Assembly (NCBI GenBank): GCA_015062825.1
Contig: SUTR01000004.1
Location: forward strand, 1 to 60,360
Direction: 5' to 3'
Source: Methanosphaera stadtmanae
GTDB taxonomy: Archaea > Methanobacteriota > Methanobacteria > Methanobacteriales > Methanobacteriaceae
DNA length: 60,360 bases
Below, piece by piece: positions 1 to 9,822 of the stretch. Both the position numbers and the translations under genes were made by a program. Numbering within the stretch: the first letter of the stretch is position 1; each line of letters opens with the position of its first letter. The notes under the pieces were generated by a model that was not told the DNA's origin, ran no database searches, and saw only the letters and a program-made list of their open reading frames with translations.

Positions 1-14
1 ACATAACAAGGTCA

Positions 15-37
15 ATAATACAACATTGTTGTATTAT
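15..37. terminator. Perfect 23-bp palindrome after the adhesin gene
   Basis: Eleven-base arms (ATAATACAACA and its complement) flank a single central T. It lies about 40 bases beyond the adhesin stop codon on the minus strand. As RNA it would fold into a tight hairpin, so a transcription end or mRNA 3' stabiliser is the simplest reading. A protein-binding operator for a gene left of the window is also possible. No long oligo-T tract follows it on the minus strand within the window. Confidence 0.4.
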
Positions 38-74
38 ACTGATTTATAAAGGAGAAGAGAATTGCTTGTCGCAC

Positions 75-3000
75 TTACTGTGTTATTGTTAGATTTGATT
101 CTGCTTCTATTCTTTGGTTAGTGGATATGTATGTTGCTGTTAATGTGTATGTTTTTGCTTTATATGAGGTTGGTATTGTATAGTTGAGTGTTGCCTGGTT
201 GTTTGATACTGTAACGTATATTACTTTGCCTGATTCATCCTTAACTGTTTTACCATTAATCTTGAAGACTACTTTACCATTAGTTGTATCCTGTATGTTT
301 ACGGTTATTTGTATTGTCTGATTGATTCGTGATTGATATGAATCTTTTGTAAATGTTATTGGTTCTAAAGGTTTTTGTTGTATTGTTGCATCTGATGTGT
401 TTCTTTGTGAGTTGTATTGGCTTGATCCACTGTATACTGCTGTTATGGTTATGTTCTTTCCTGTATATGATTCGGGTATGTTGTATTCTATTGTTGCTGT
501 TGAGTTTACTACTTTTACATAGATTACCCGGCCAGATTCATCCTTAATTGTCTTACCGTTTATCTTAAATACTACCTTTCCACCATTTATGATGTTTCCG
601 TTTTCATCAGTTACATGTGCAGTTATATTCACAGTTTCTGTTGCTATGAATGTATCATATTCCATGTTAATTATGGTATCTGGCTTGTTGATTGTTAATG
701 TAAATGTATCTATTAATGTGTTTTCATCATAGTATTCATTGGAGTAGTATACTTTTATGGTTGAATTGTATGTATTGTTAAATGTTGCATTTAAGTATGC
801 TAGTCCATCGGTTATGTTTGTCTGTTGTATTGTATTGTTTTTATCATCCCTGAATATGACGAGTCCTTCTGTTATCTGATTGTTGTTGTGGTCATATATT
901 TTTATTGTTGTATTTAGTGGAGTGTTTATTGAGCCTGTTGTATTCTCTGCTTCTACCCTTATTGACATTATGGTAAAATTAAATGTCCTTGTTATGTTAT
1001 ATCCATTATATTCAATGGTTACTTCATAGTTGTAACTTCCTTCATTTAAATTGCTTATATCAAACGATGATATTATGTTGTCATCATTTGTTATGTTATA
1101 TGCAAGTAGATTTCCAGTATCATCTTTGACTTGCTGGCCGTTTATTTTATAGTATACTTTTGCATCTGTTAATGTCTGGCTTGTTGTAGTGTTAATAAAT
1201 ATCATATCGGAAGATATTTTATATTTTGAGTTTATCTCTGGCACGTCCTGCATATATACCTTTATAGGTGCTGTATATCCACCATCTCCACCATATGTAT
1301 ATAAATCATCATAGTTTACACCATCAAAGCTTAAATAGGATAATCCTTCTTTTATGTCTATTGGATAATCAGTATCTGCTAATGGTACATATAATACTGA
1401 ATTGTTTAGGTTTTGTTTGATATTCAATATGACTGTTATTTCATCATTTTCTGATACTCTGTAGAGATTATCCAATTCTATTGTACGATATCCAGGATAG
1501 TCCACTGTTGAATTGAGTGTTGTTACTAGATTGTCATTTATGTATAGTTGCATTTGATAACCGGAGGTATCAAGGAAATAGGATCCTATTGCTGCTATTG
1601 TTTCATTCTTATCTACTGTGTACTTGTTTTTTATCCAGTACTGACCGTTGTTTCTGCCTAATGAATATACATAGTCTACTGTATCATACTGATAGATTCC
1701 TGTGTAGTTATAGTTGTTGTTATAGTCTATTGCAAAGTTTACACTGGTATAATCACCTAGATAAGCAAGGTTTCCTATTACCACATCATAGTATGAAACG
1801 TATTGATATCCGCCTATTCCAGTACTTGTACCCCAACTGTTTCTTATGATAAATGCTCCATCACCAGGTGGTGTTGTTTGGAAGTTGCTTGCAGAGTAGT
1901 TATCATCCCATCCTACAATGCTTACTGCATGAGTTGCCTGATATATATTATAATTGTATAGGTTTGTTCCACTTCCTGATTTTATTCCTGTATATACTGC
2001 ACCATACTTCATTATTGCCTCTTTTATAAGGTCATTGTCTGTGAAGTTCTGTCGTGATGGTACTATGTATATGTTTTGTATCTGCAGGCTTGAATTGAAT
2101 ATGTTGGAAATATGTGACATCGTACTGTATGGGTCCATTTCTTCATATATTGGTCCTAATGCACTTGCCATGTATCCTATTGCTTCAAAATCGTATCCTC
2201 CATCATTTGGTTCAAGTCCCTGATATCCCAGTATGGAGTATAGTTTGAACATGTTCTTTACATTGTTCTCTGATAGGTCCAGACTTATATTGGTTGCCTT
2301 TAGTACTGCGGATTCAATTGCACCTATTGTTGCAAATGATACACAGCTTCCAGCATTTCCCTGTGCCTTAATTGGAGTTACTTGTCCTTCATCAACCAAA
2401 CTATAGCTTGATGGAAGTGTTATGTTTGTGTTGCTTTTATTGTATAATCTGATAATTGTATCATTGCTTGTATAGGTTGTTGATGTAATTGTAATGTATA
2501 TTGTGTGGTTTATTGGATTGTACTTTTCATCACCAGAATATTCCAGATATACTGGTATTGGGCCTGTTTGATTAGTGTTTAATGTTATTGTTGTTGTGAG
2601 TTCTTTGTTTGCATTTAATGTTGTTGTCTGATTGTTGAAGGTTAAGTTAACTGTTCCTGTAATGTCATCGTTCTGGTATATTGTAATGTCTGCTGTGGAT
2701 GCATTTTTTATTGTGATGTTTTCTGTATATAGTATTGGATCTATCTTAGCATTTAGTTGCATCACTTGATTGTCTATATTTGCATATACTGTGGAATTAC
2801 CAGCATATGTATTGGTGGTCTGGCCGATTATATTTGCTGTTGTATGGTTAAACGTTCCATCATCTGATGTGAAGGTGACAGTTGTTTGTGGTAATGATTC
2901 AGTGATACTTCCTGAGTTTGATAACTCCTCAAGTGATACTTTGATTTCATAGTATGGATTTAATGTGCTTGTAGTGTTCTTGAACCTCATTAGAACCCAA

Positions 3001-4307
3001 CTGTCAGGTATTACTCCATTAGTGAGTTTTTTAAAGTCAGGATTGTTTACGGCCCACCAGTTTTCATTGATGTCATATGAGTTGACATTCTTAAGATATA
3101 TTGCTGAAGAGTTACTCTCATCAGTCAACATTGAATATTTGACTTTTAATGTATTGTTATATGAATAGATACTTGATCCGGTTGATGCATTGTTTGACTT
3201 GAATGTTGTTTTTGTTATGTTTACATTAGCATACATTACATAAATTCCAGCACCATACTTTGCATTGTTTGATATGAAGTGTGAATCACTTATGGATAGT
3301 TTTGTTGGATTTAACTGTATTATTGCTCCCCCATAATAACTAGCTGAGTTATCATCAAATATTGATGAGTTTACTGTCATGTTGGATTTTATGTTGAATA
3401 TGCTTCCACCAAAGCTTGCATTGTTCATTTTGAATATGGTCCCATGAATGTTTGTATTGGAATTGTCAGAATAGATACATCCACCACTGTATGCTGTGTT
3501 ATTATAGAATCCTGTTTGATAGATATTTAATGTAGATCTTGATTGATAAATAACTCCACCAAAAAGGGCTGTATTATTGATAAATGTACAGTTGTCCAGA
3601 TTTACTGTTGAATATGTTGAATGTATTGTTGATGAATAATTTTGTCTATAATTATCATTAAATCGGCAGTTTGTAAAGTTGACATTAGATTGACTTATAT
3701 AGAATGCTGAATTGCTTGTTGAATTACTTTTTACAAAGTTGACATTGGAAAAACTAAGATTTAATCCATAAATATAGAATAAACTTGTATTGTAATCTCC
3801 TGAGACTGTTATGTTACATTCAGGACTGGCTGTAATGGTCAATGTCTTAAGAGTGCTTGATGAACGTATGGATATCATTGATGTTAGATTGTATACATCA
3901 GAATTATTTGTTGTTGTAAGGATTATTGTACCGTTATCTGCTATATTATCTAGAGCATTTGTTAATGTAGTTGGACTATTACTGTTTTCTCCAGTATTTG
4001 ATGATAATCCCTGTGAGTTTACATATATTGTTGAGTATTTGTTTGCTGTTTTTATTGCTTTGTCATTTGTTGAAATATTTTTAGTATCATCAGGTGTAGC
4101 TGTAGTTAGAGTATCTTCCTTGATAGGTGTTTGTTTATAATTACTGCTTATTTGTGAATCATCAAAATCAGTATTTATTGAAGATGATGAATCTGTTGTT
4201 ATGAGAGTATCATTAGATGTGCTTTGAGCACTTACACTACCAAATGCTAAAAATACACCCAATAATATCATTATCATTAATGTAAAATGTTTAAATTTGA
4301 TTTTCAT
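75..4307 (-). CDS. Adhesin-like surface protein with embedded papain-type (C1) cysteine protease
   Basis: A 1410-residue secreted protein. Residues 1-27 form a signal peptide (KIKFKH, then a hydrophobic core ending SVSA). Residues about 95-430 are Asn/Ser-rich repeats of the parallel beta-helix type (recurring 'F.NN.A..GG.I' units). A C1 peptidase domain follows, with Gln649 and Cys655 in QGNAGSC, His793 in THAVSIVGW and Asn823 in NSWGT, so all four catalytic positions are kept. The C-terminal 300 residues carry Ig-like repeats; two share KINGKT.KDESG and a diverged third reads KINGQQVKDD. No transmembrane anchor is visible at the C-terminus. Adhesin-like proteins of this build are typical of gut Methanobacteriales. 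Substrate and role (self-processing, or attack on host or neighbour proteins) are unknown. It is divergent from the AAA ATPase gene. Confidence 0.9.
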   Translation of the reverse strand: MKIKFKHFTLMIMILLGVFLAFGSVSAQSTSNDTLITTDSSSSINTDFDDSQISSNYKQTPIKEDTLTTATPDDTKNISTNDKAIKTANKYSTIYVNSQGLSSNTGENSNSPTTLTNALDNIADNGTIILTTTNNSDVYNLTSMISIRSSSTLKTLTITASPECNITVSGDYNTSLFYIYGLNLSFSNVNFVKSNSTSNSAFYISQSNVNFTNCRFNDNYRQNYSSTIHSTYSTVNLDNCTFINNTALFGGVIYQSRSTLNIYQTGFYNNTAYSGGCIYSDNSNTNIHGTIFKMNNASFGGSIFNIKSNMTVNSSIFDDNSASYYGGAIIQLNPTKLSISDSHFISNNAKYGAGIYVMYANVNITKTTFKSNNASTGSSIYSYNNTLKVKYSMLTDESNSSAIYLKNVNSYDINENWWAVNNPDFKKLTNGVIPDSWVLMRFKNTTSTLNPYYEIKVSLEELSNSGSITESLPQTTVTFTSDDGTFNHTTANIIGQTTNTYAGNSTVYANIDNQVMQLNAKIDPILYTENITIKNASTADITIYQNDDITGTVNLTFNNQTTTLNANKELTTTITLNTNQTGPIPVYLEYSGDEKYNPINHTIYITITSTTYTSNDTIIRLYNKSNTNITLPSSYSLVDEGQVTPIKAQGNAGSCVSFATIGAIESAVLKATNISLDLSENNVKNMFKLYSILGYQGLEPNDGGYDFEAIGYMASALGPIYEEMDPYSTMSHISNIFNSSLQIQNIYIVPSRQNFTDNDLIKEAIMKYGAVYTGIKSGSGTNLYNYNIYQATHAVSIVGWDDNYSASNFQTTPPGDGAFIIRNSWGTSTGIGGYQYVSYYDVVIGNLAYLGDYTSVNFAIDYNNNYNYTGIYQYDTVDYVYSLGRNNGQYWIKNKYTVDKNETIAAIGSYFLDTSGYQMQLYINDNLVTTLNSTVDYPGYRTIELDNLYRVSENDEITVILNIKQNLNNSVLYVPLADTDYPIDIKEGLSYLSFDGVNYDDLYTYGGDGGYTAPIKVYMQDVPEINSKYKISSDMIFINTTTSQTLTDAKVYYKINGQQVKDDTGNLLAYNITNDDNIISSFDISNLNEGSYNYEVTIEYNGYNITRTFNFTIMSIRVEAENTTGSINTPLNTTIKIYDHNNNQITEGLVIFRDDKNNTIQQTNITDGLAYLNATFNNTYNSTIKVYYSNEYYDENTLIDTFTLTINKPDTIINMEYDTFIATETVNITAHVTDENGNIINGGKVVFKINGKTIKDESGRVIYVKVVNSTATIEYNIPESYTGKNITITAVYSGSSQYNSQRNTSDATIQQKPLEPITFTKDSYQSRINQTIQITVNIQDTTNGKVVFKINGKTVKDESGKVIYVTVSNNQATLNYTIPTSYKAKTYTLTATYISTNQRIEAESNLTITQ

Positions 4308-4453
4308 AAGAAAAAATCCCGTATAATCTGATTAAATTAAATATCATATTTTAATTAATATATGTATAAGTATATGTGATTCAAAGGATAAAAATTTTTG
4401 AAAAAAAAAGTTAAATAAATAAATTTAATGTTTACAAGTACTAACAATGAATG

Positions 4454-4564
4454 TATTATCCCAAGTAATATGTTTAATATATATTAATAAAAATAATACA
4501 TATTACTCAGAATAATATAAATTATATATATTACTTAAAATAATACATATTAATTAAAATAATA
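4454..4564. promoter_or_regulatory. Array of five TATTA-N7-TAATA palindromes
   Basis: Five 17-base copies of TATTA-N7-TAATA start at 4454, 4482, 4501, 4529 and 4548. Steps between starts are 28, 19, 28 and 19 bases, so the array is also a degenerate 47-base tandem repeat of about 2.4 units. It ends just before the ATPase start and lies in the divergent gap with the adhesin gene. Regularly phased palindromes look like an operator set, perhaps for the winged helix of the downstream ATPase. The very low GC content means chance similarity must be tested. Confidence 0.5.
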
Positions 4565-4578
4565 TATTAGTGATTCTT

Positions 4579-5772
4579 ATGAGCAGTCTTGCATGGGTAA
4601 ATAAAAATGAGTTAAATGATGAAGAATTCTATAACAGAAAAGAGGAAATAAGCAATGTATCTGCATTACTTAATCTAACGGCAACTGGTAACGCACCATC
4701 ATTATTAATAACAGGAACAAGAAGCGTGGGTAAAACAGTCTTTCTTAATAAAATTAAAAAAGAATTAGAAAAAGATTACTTGATAGTATATATGGATTTT
4801 TCACGTGCAGAATGTTATCAAAAAGGTAATATGACACCCACAGGACTTCTTGAATATTATTTTACAGAGATAATTAATGAATGTGAAAAACATAAATTAA
4901 AAAAATTAAAACAGGTAATAAAAAAATACATTCAAACTAATGATTTTCATATTAAGGATATTACAACTATTAAAAATATTCCAGTACCACTATTTGAATC
5001 AGAAAAAAATTTTGAAAAATTAAAGGATTTCGTTTTTAACCTACCTTCACAGATATATGAAAAATATAATAATGAAATTAAGGGAGTTATAATAATTATT
5101 GATGAAATTCAAATTATTAAAGAATTAAATGATTATCTTGAATCATTCTTATGGTTATTTAGAAGTTATACTCAAAATGATAAACATATCGCCTATGTAT
5201 TATGTGGTTCAATGAGTATACAGGATGAATTGATTCCACAGATATCTTCAAGTAATGGAGCTTTTGGTGGAAGAATATTAAATATTCAATTAGATCCTTT
5301 CAGCAAGGAAACAACTAGAAAATATTTAAATCAAAACGCTAGTGATTTAATATTTACTGAAGAATCATTTGAAAGATTCTATAAATGTACAAGAGGAATA
5401 CCTGCTTATATTAATATTTTTGGAAACCTGTTGCCAAAAAATACCACATTATCTGAAAAAGATATTATAGAACAATTTGATAATAATTTAAATAGTATTA
5501 TTCCACATTTAATAAATAGTTGGAGCAGATTAACAATGAAAGAAAAGGAAATAATCATTTCATTGTTGAACCATCCTTTAAAAAGAATAGAAATTGCTAA
5601 ACATATGAGTGTAACCACAGGTTCTTTAAGTGCATCCTTAAAGAAATTATGTAACTTAGGATTAATTGGCATTAACAATGAGAATTTATATGAAATTCAA
5701 GAAAAACTTCTTGCAAGATGGCTGAAAAAAGAATATGAAAAATATAATAGTTATCCTTATATCGTTATTTAA
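4579..5772 (+). CDS. Archaeal AAA+ ATPase (ATPase_2 family) with C-terminal winged helix
   Basis: A 397-residue STAND-like archaeal ATPase. The N-terminus has the family's 'F.NRKEEI' signature at residues 17-24, the Walker A is GTRSVGKT (46-53), and a Walker B of the IIIIDE type lies near residue 175. The last 80 residues look like a winged helix-turn-helix ('RIEIAKHMSVTTGSLSASLK'). The start was set at ATG 4579, because GTGAT at 4570-4574 makes a good ribosome binding site; GTG 4570 would be the alternative. The family's role is poorly known, often linked to mobile or regulatory functions. The palindrome array directly upstream suggests autoregulation (inference). Confidence 0.8.
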   Translation: MSSLAWVNKNELNDEEFYNRKEEISNVSALLNLTATGNAPSLLITGTRSVGKTVFLNKIKKELEKDYLIVYMDFSRAECYQKGNMTPTGLLEYYFTEIINECEKHKLKKLKQVIKKYIQTNDFHIKDITTIKNIPVPLFESEKNFEKLKDFVFNLPSQIYEKYNNEIKGVIIIIDEIQIIKELNDYLESFLWLFRSYTQNDKHIAYVLCGSMSIQDELIPQISSSNGAFGGRILNIQLDPFSKETTRKYLNQNASDLIFTEESFERFYKCTRGIPAYINIFGNLLPKNTTLSEKDIIEQFDNNLNSIIPHLINSWSRLTMKEKEIIISLLNHPLKRIEIAKHMSVTTGSLSASLKKLCNLGLIGINNENLYEIQEKLLARWLKKEYEKYNSYPYIVI

Positions 5773-5948
5773 CTGATCGGTATAATTTAAAAGTATAATC
5801 AAATAATTTTATTTAGAAGTATAAATATAACAATTATTAAATATGAAAAAAATGGTAATTCTATTGGAATGAATATTAAATATAAAATGTTTATTTACCA
5901 TGAATATTACATTTACAACATAAACTATTGATTACAGGATGAATTATA

Positions 5949-7085
5949 ATGAAAATATGCTTTGTAACAGAATTCTTCGTACCTTACTATAATGGTGGTG
6001 GAGAACACAGATACTATGATTTGGCTAAAAGACTTGTCCAGCAGGGACATGAAATTGACTTATTGACCATGAAGATTGCAGGAGACCTAAAAAAGGAGGA
6101 TATTGATGGTATAACTGTTCATCATATTGGACCAAAAATAGAAAATATACCCTATAGAACAGGTAAGGATTTTATCCAGTATTTCTTCAGTGTGGTTAAA
6201 TGGCTGTTGACTCATAAATATGATATTATAGATGCACAGGCATATTCACCCTTGTTATCCGCATATGTTGGAAGTAAACTGAAAAGAACTCCTCTGATTG
6301 GTGTAATATATGATACTAGTACTACCAATAATGATCAGTGGCTTCAATCAGGAAATACTGCTAGTCGAATGGAGAAAATCCTAACAAAAATAAAATATGA
6401 TAAAATATTAACCATCAGCCCACCTACAAAGGAGTCCCTGATTAATGATTTTGGTGTTGATGAAGATAATATTAAAGTAATATACACTGGCGTAGATGTT
6501 AAAAAACATGATTCTGTAATAGAAGAAGATGTTGTGGAGAACCAGATAATATTTGTAGGAAGACTTGCACCGCATAAGCATCCTGATGATTTAATAAATG
6601 TTGTAGATAAGATTAAAGAGAAGATTCCAAATATAAAACTGGTCATCGTCGGTCGTGGACAGCTCAAAGAAAAACTGTTAAAATTGGTTGAAGAGAAGAA
6701 TTTAGGTGACTATGTTACATTTAAACAGGATTTAACTGATGAAGAGCTTATTAGAGAAATGAAAAAATCTGAAATGCTGGTACTTCCTTCAACCCGTGAA
6801 GGATTTGGAATGGTTCTGGCAGAGGCTAATTGTTGTCATAAACCAGTTATTGCATATAAATCCGGTGGAACAACCGAGGTAATAGATGATAATGTAACCG
6901 GTTTTTTAATAGAACCGAAAGATACCGAACAACTTAGAGAAAAGATAGAATTGCTACTTGTTGATAAACAACTGCAGCATCAAATGGGAGAAAATGGCAG
7001 ACGGAAAGTTGAAGAGAAGTATGACTGGGATAAATTATCCAAACAATATATCCAGTTAGTTGAAGAGATATTGAATGAAAAATAA
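5949..7085 (+). CDS. Glycosyltransferase family 4 (GT-B fold)
   Basis: A 378-residue cytoplasmic glycosyltransferase. The N-terminal Rossmann domain starts 'MKICFVTEFFVP' with a glycine loop (NGGGEHR). The C-terminal donor-binding domain holds 'IIFVGRLAPHKHPDDL' and the EX7E motif region 'REGFGMVLAEA', both typical of GT4. It would transfer a sugar from a nucleotide-sugar donor to a lipid-linked or protein glycan. The acceptor cannot be read from sequence. It begins a run of surface-glycan genes and resembles the second GT4 at 9823, which has the same length and a matching N-terminus. Confidence 0.88.
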   Translation: MKICFVTEFFVPYYNGGGEHRYYDLAKRLVQQGHEIDLLTMKIAGDLKKEDIDGITVHHIGPKIENIPYRTGKDFIQYFFSVVKWLLTHKYDIIDAQAYSPLLSAYVGSKLKRTPLIGVIYDTSTTNNDQWLQSGNTASRMEKILTKIKYDKILTISPPTKESLINDFGVDEDNIKVIYTGVDVKKHDSVIEEDVVENQIIFVGRLAPHKHPDDLINVVDKIKEKIPNIKLVIVGRGQLKEKLLKLVEEKNLGDYVTFKQDLTDEELIREMKKSEMLVLPSTREGFGMVLAEANCCHKPVIAYKSGGTTEVIDDNVTGFLIEPKDTEQLREKIELLLVDKQLQHQMGENGRRKVEEKYDWDKLSKQYIQLVEEILNEK

Positions 7086-7126
7086 TCTTTACTTATGATT
7101 AAAATAATTACCTAAGGTGATATTTA

Positions 7127-7702
7127 ATGTTAAAAGTTTTAGGTATTGTAGGAAGTCCTCATAATCATGGAAATACTGCTTTTTTAGTTGAAAATTCATT
7201 AGATGTGATTGATAAAGAAGATGACTTTGAAGTTGAACTGATTACATTAGGCGATAAGAATATTAATTATTGTGTTGGATGTGATAAGTGTAAAAAGACC
7301 AATAGATGTACAATAGATGATGATATGAGGGAATTAACTGCTAAAGTAAGAGATGCTGATGCATTGATTGTTGGAAGCCCTGTTTATTTTGGTGACATGA
7401 CTGGTCAGTTGAAGACTTTTATTGATAGATTGCGTCCTCTTCGTAATATCCATGCCTTCAAGTTTAAGGTTTGCGGTGCAGTATCTGCAGGTGGATTTCG
7501 TAATGGTGGACAAGAAGCTACAATAGCCAGCATTCATGATTTCTTTCTTGTTCAGGGAGGAATTGTTGTAGGTGACAATCGTCCTACTGCTCATTTTGGT
7601 GCAACCGGTGTTGGTGATACCTCAGAGGATAAAGTAGGATTTGATACTAGTGTTTATTTAGCCCAGCGTATTATTGATGTTACTCGTCGATTGAATGAGT
7701 AA
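7127..7702 (+). CDS. Iron-sulfur flavoprotein (Isf/NADPH-dependent FMN reductase family)
   Basis: A 191-residue flavodoxin-fold protein. The N-terminal 'GSPHNHGNTA' loop binds the FMN phosphate. The compact cysteine motif CVGCDKCKKTNRC (C-x2-C-x2-C-x5-C) matches the 4Fe-4S ligands of methanogen iron-sulfur flavoprotein. Such proteins shuttle electrons between ferredoxin and acceptors such as O2 or H2O2, so a redox-stress role is likely. It has a good GGTGAT ribosome binding site and lies 41 bases behind the GT4 gene. Two further members occur at 32941 and 36656. Confidence 0.85.
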   Translation: MLKVLGIVGSPHNHGNTAFLVENSLDVIDKEDDFEVELITLGDKNINYCVGCDKCKKTNRCTIDDDMRELTAKVRDADALIVGSPVYFGDMTGQLKTFIDRLRPLRNIHAFKFKVCGAVSAGGFRNGGQEATIASIHDFFLVQGGIVVGDNRPTAHFGATGVGDTSEDKVGFDTSVYLAQRIIDVTRRLNE

Positions 7703-7824
7703 TGATAATACAATTTAACTTTTTTTAGAATAAAATAATTAAACTACTTAAAAATAGCATGAGAAACGTCTTTTGAATAAAAAATTGCATTAAATAAAAA
7801 AAAAGAGAAGATTATGGATAATTT

Positions 7825-8298
7825 TTATACAAATGGTATTGGATTGATTGTTGTTGTATTGACTATTGTTTCTAATGCTGTCTGGTTATGTTTTCCTTTT
7901 TCATAGATGTGGTATGTTTTATAGTTTTTCTCATAAAAATAATTGTAGTCAACAGTTTTATTGGTTTCACTATCCTGTAAAATTACCCCTTTAATGTTTA
8001 CATCGCCTATTTTCTTATTGTAATCTTTTATCGTTTGATCTTGATGCATTTCTTTATATAAGTCTATGACTTGATCTATTGATTGACCCTTATTTAATAC
8101 AGAAACTGTAAATGTTGTTTTATCATCTTTAATTGTGGATGAATTATCTGTTGTATTTGCTACTTCATATCCATCAGGGATTGAAACGGATGATGTTCCA
8201 ACTTTTGCATTGTATGTTGAATTAAATGCTAATATAGCATATATTGCAAGTACAACTAGGACAATTCCAATTATGGCATATTTCACTCTATTGTCCAT
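7825..8298 (-). CDS. Small membrane-anchored exported protein, function unknown
   Basis: A 157-residue protein that I do not recognise. Residues 6-24 are one hydrophobic segment (YAIIGIVLVVLAIYAILAF) right after 'MDNRVK', so it is a signal anchor with the rest outside the cell. The outer part of about 125 residues is mixed alpha/beta, with no cysteines and a Thr/Asn-rich composition ('TTFTVSVLNKGQSIDQVIDL'). A ribosome binding site (GAGGAGAG) precedes the ATG. It is convergent with the iron-sulfur flavoprotein gene. Confidence 0.75.
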   Translation of the reverse strand: MDNRVKYAIIGIVLVVLAIYAILAFNSTYNAKVGTSSVSIPDGYEVANTTDNSSTIKDDKTTFTVSVLNKGQSIDQVIDLYKEMHQDQTIKDYNKKIGDVNIKGVILQDSETNKTVDYNYFYEKNYKTYHIYEKGKHNQTALETIVNTTTINPIPFV

Positions 8299-8568
8299 AA
8301 ATATTATCTCTCCTCGTTATCTAAAAAATTATATTATTAAAATATATTTATCTTTTTCATTAGTATTAACATTATTGATTTTGAAGTAATCCTTGGTAAT
8401 TTAAGTGTATTTTAATTAATCATAAGTAATCTTTATTTAATTGTTCTAAGATAAATAATAATATTATAATCTATAATTATTTACAAGTAGTTAAACAACT
8501 AATCTAAACTATTGAATTGCAGATAAATAATACAATTTTTATACATTAAATAAATTATAAGTGATATC

Positions 8569-9801
8569 ATGAATTGGAACAATAAAAACGTACTCATAAC
8601 AGGTATTAGTGGTTTTGTAGGAGCTTATCTAGCTGAAGAATTGATTAAAAACGAAGCAAATGTTTATGGTTTAGTAAGACGTCGCAGTGATGGTAGTATT
8701 CCTAAGAATATTAAGAACCATAATCTCCAAGGTAAATATACTGAAATAACAGGTGACTTAACTGATTTTAGTGCTGTTGAAGCTGCTCTTAAAGAGTCAG
8801 AACCTGATTATATCTTCCATTTAGCAGCACAGTCATTTGTACCACAATCATTTGATAATCCAACAGATACTGAGGACAATAATTCTAAAGGTACCAACAA
8901 CATTCTTGAAGCTATGAGAGTAACTGATTGTGATGGCCGTATGGTATTTGCAGGTTCTAGTGAAGAATATGGACTTGTATTCTCTTCCAAACAACAATAT
9001 GACCAGGCAATCAAACAGTATGGTACAATATTCCCTGATATTGTTGATGGTAAGATTGATGAACTTCCAATCAGTGAGACAAATCCTTTACGTCCTATGA
9101 GTCCATATGCAGTAAGTAAAGTTTATGGTGATTACCTCTCACGGAATTATTATCATTCCTATGATGTGGATACTGTTGTAAGTCGTGCATTCAATCATGA
9201 AGGGGCTGGTCGTGGTAATATGTTCGTTACAAGTGTTGTTACCAACCAGGTTATGCAGCTTAAGATGGGACTTGCAGATAAGATTACTATTGGTAATGTC
9301 AATGCATTCCGTGACTGGACACATGTAAATGATATTGTAAATGGATATATGACCTTAGCCATGAAGGCTAATAGCGGTGATGTTTATAACCAGGGTTCTA
9401 TGAGAACAAATTCCATTCTTTCATACATACTTTTAAGTCTTAAGCAGGCAGGATACGAAGTTAATAGCATTAGAACATTTAATGATGATAAAAAAATTGA
9501 TAATCCTGCAGAAATGAATGATGACAAGTATTATGGAGTATCATTTGATAAGACAAAAGTAGATTCAATGCTGCTTGATGATGAAGTTGAATATAACATT
9601 GCAGATAAGGGTATTTTGGTTGATACAGGAGATAAAGATATTAGAATAGAATTTAATCCAGATCGTTTCCGTCCAGCAGAGGTACCAATTCTATTTTCTA
9701 ATACTGAGAAAATCCAGAAACTTGGTGTAATTCCTAAACATAGTGTGATGGATATTATTGATGATCAATTGGATTATTATCTTGATACCAACAACCAATA
9801 A
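8569..9801 (+). CDS. Extended SDR nucleotide-sugar dehydratase/epimerase (GDP-mannose 4,6-dehydratase-like)
   Basis: A 410-residue NAD(P)-dependent sugar-nucleotide enzyme. The dinucleotide-binding GxxGxxG is at residues 12-18 (GISGFVG). The catalytic Tyr and Lys lie in 'YAVSK', and a Ser/Glu pair in 'GSSEEYG'. The order matches the GDP-mannose dehydratase branch, but it is 60-70 residues longer, with an insert before the YxxxK and an extra C-terminal strand region. It would supply an activated sugar for the flanking glycosyltransferases. The exact substrate is uncertain. Confidence 0.82.
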   Translation: MNWNNKNVLITGISGFVGAYLAEELIKNEANVYGLVRRRSDGSIPKNIKNHNLQGKYTEITGDLTDFSAVEAALKESEPDYIFHLAAQSFVPQSFDNPTDTEDNNSKGTNNILEAMRVTDCDGRMVFAGSSEEYGLVFSSKQQYDQAIKQYGTIFPDIVDGKIDELPISETNPLRPMSPYAVSKVYGDYLSRNYYHSYDVDTVVSRAFNHEGAGRGNMFVTSVVTNQVMQLKMGLADKITIGNVNAFRDWTHVNDIVNGYMTLAMKANSGDVYNQGSMRTNSILSYILLSLKQAGYEVNSIRTFNDDKKIDNPAEMNDDKYYGVSFDKTKVDSMLLDDEVEYNIADKGILVDTGDKDIRIEFNPDRFRPAEVPILFSNTEKIQKLGVIPKHSVMDIIDDQLDYYLDTNNQ

Positions 9802-9822
9802 AGTTATAGGATGGAAAATAAA

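Noticed and set aside
353-4140. Several plus-strand reading frames inside the adhesin region
   Set aside because: They are antisense shadows of the Asn/Thr-rich adhesin, lack binding sites and have biased Leu/Tyr/Cys composition.
4321-4450. Possible iteron-type replication origin in the AT-rich divergent gap
   Set aside because: No origin recognition box pattern and no orc1/cdc6 gene nearby; only the palindrome array further right is regular.
7703-7824. Hairpin terminator between the convergent flavoprotein and membrane protein genes
   Set aside because: Only T- and A-runs are present; no stem of useful length was found.
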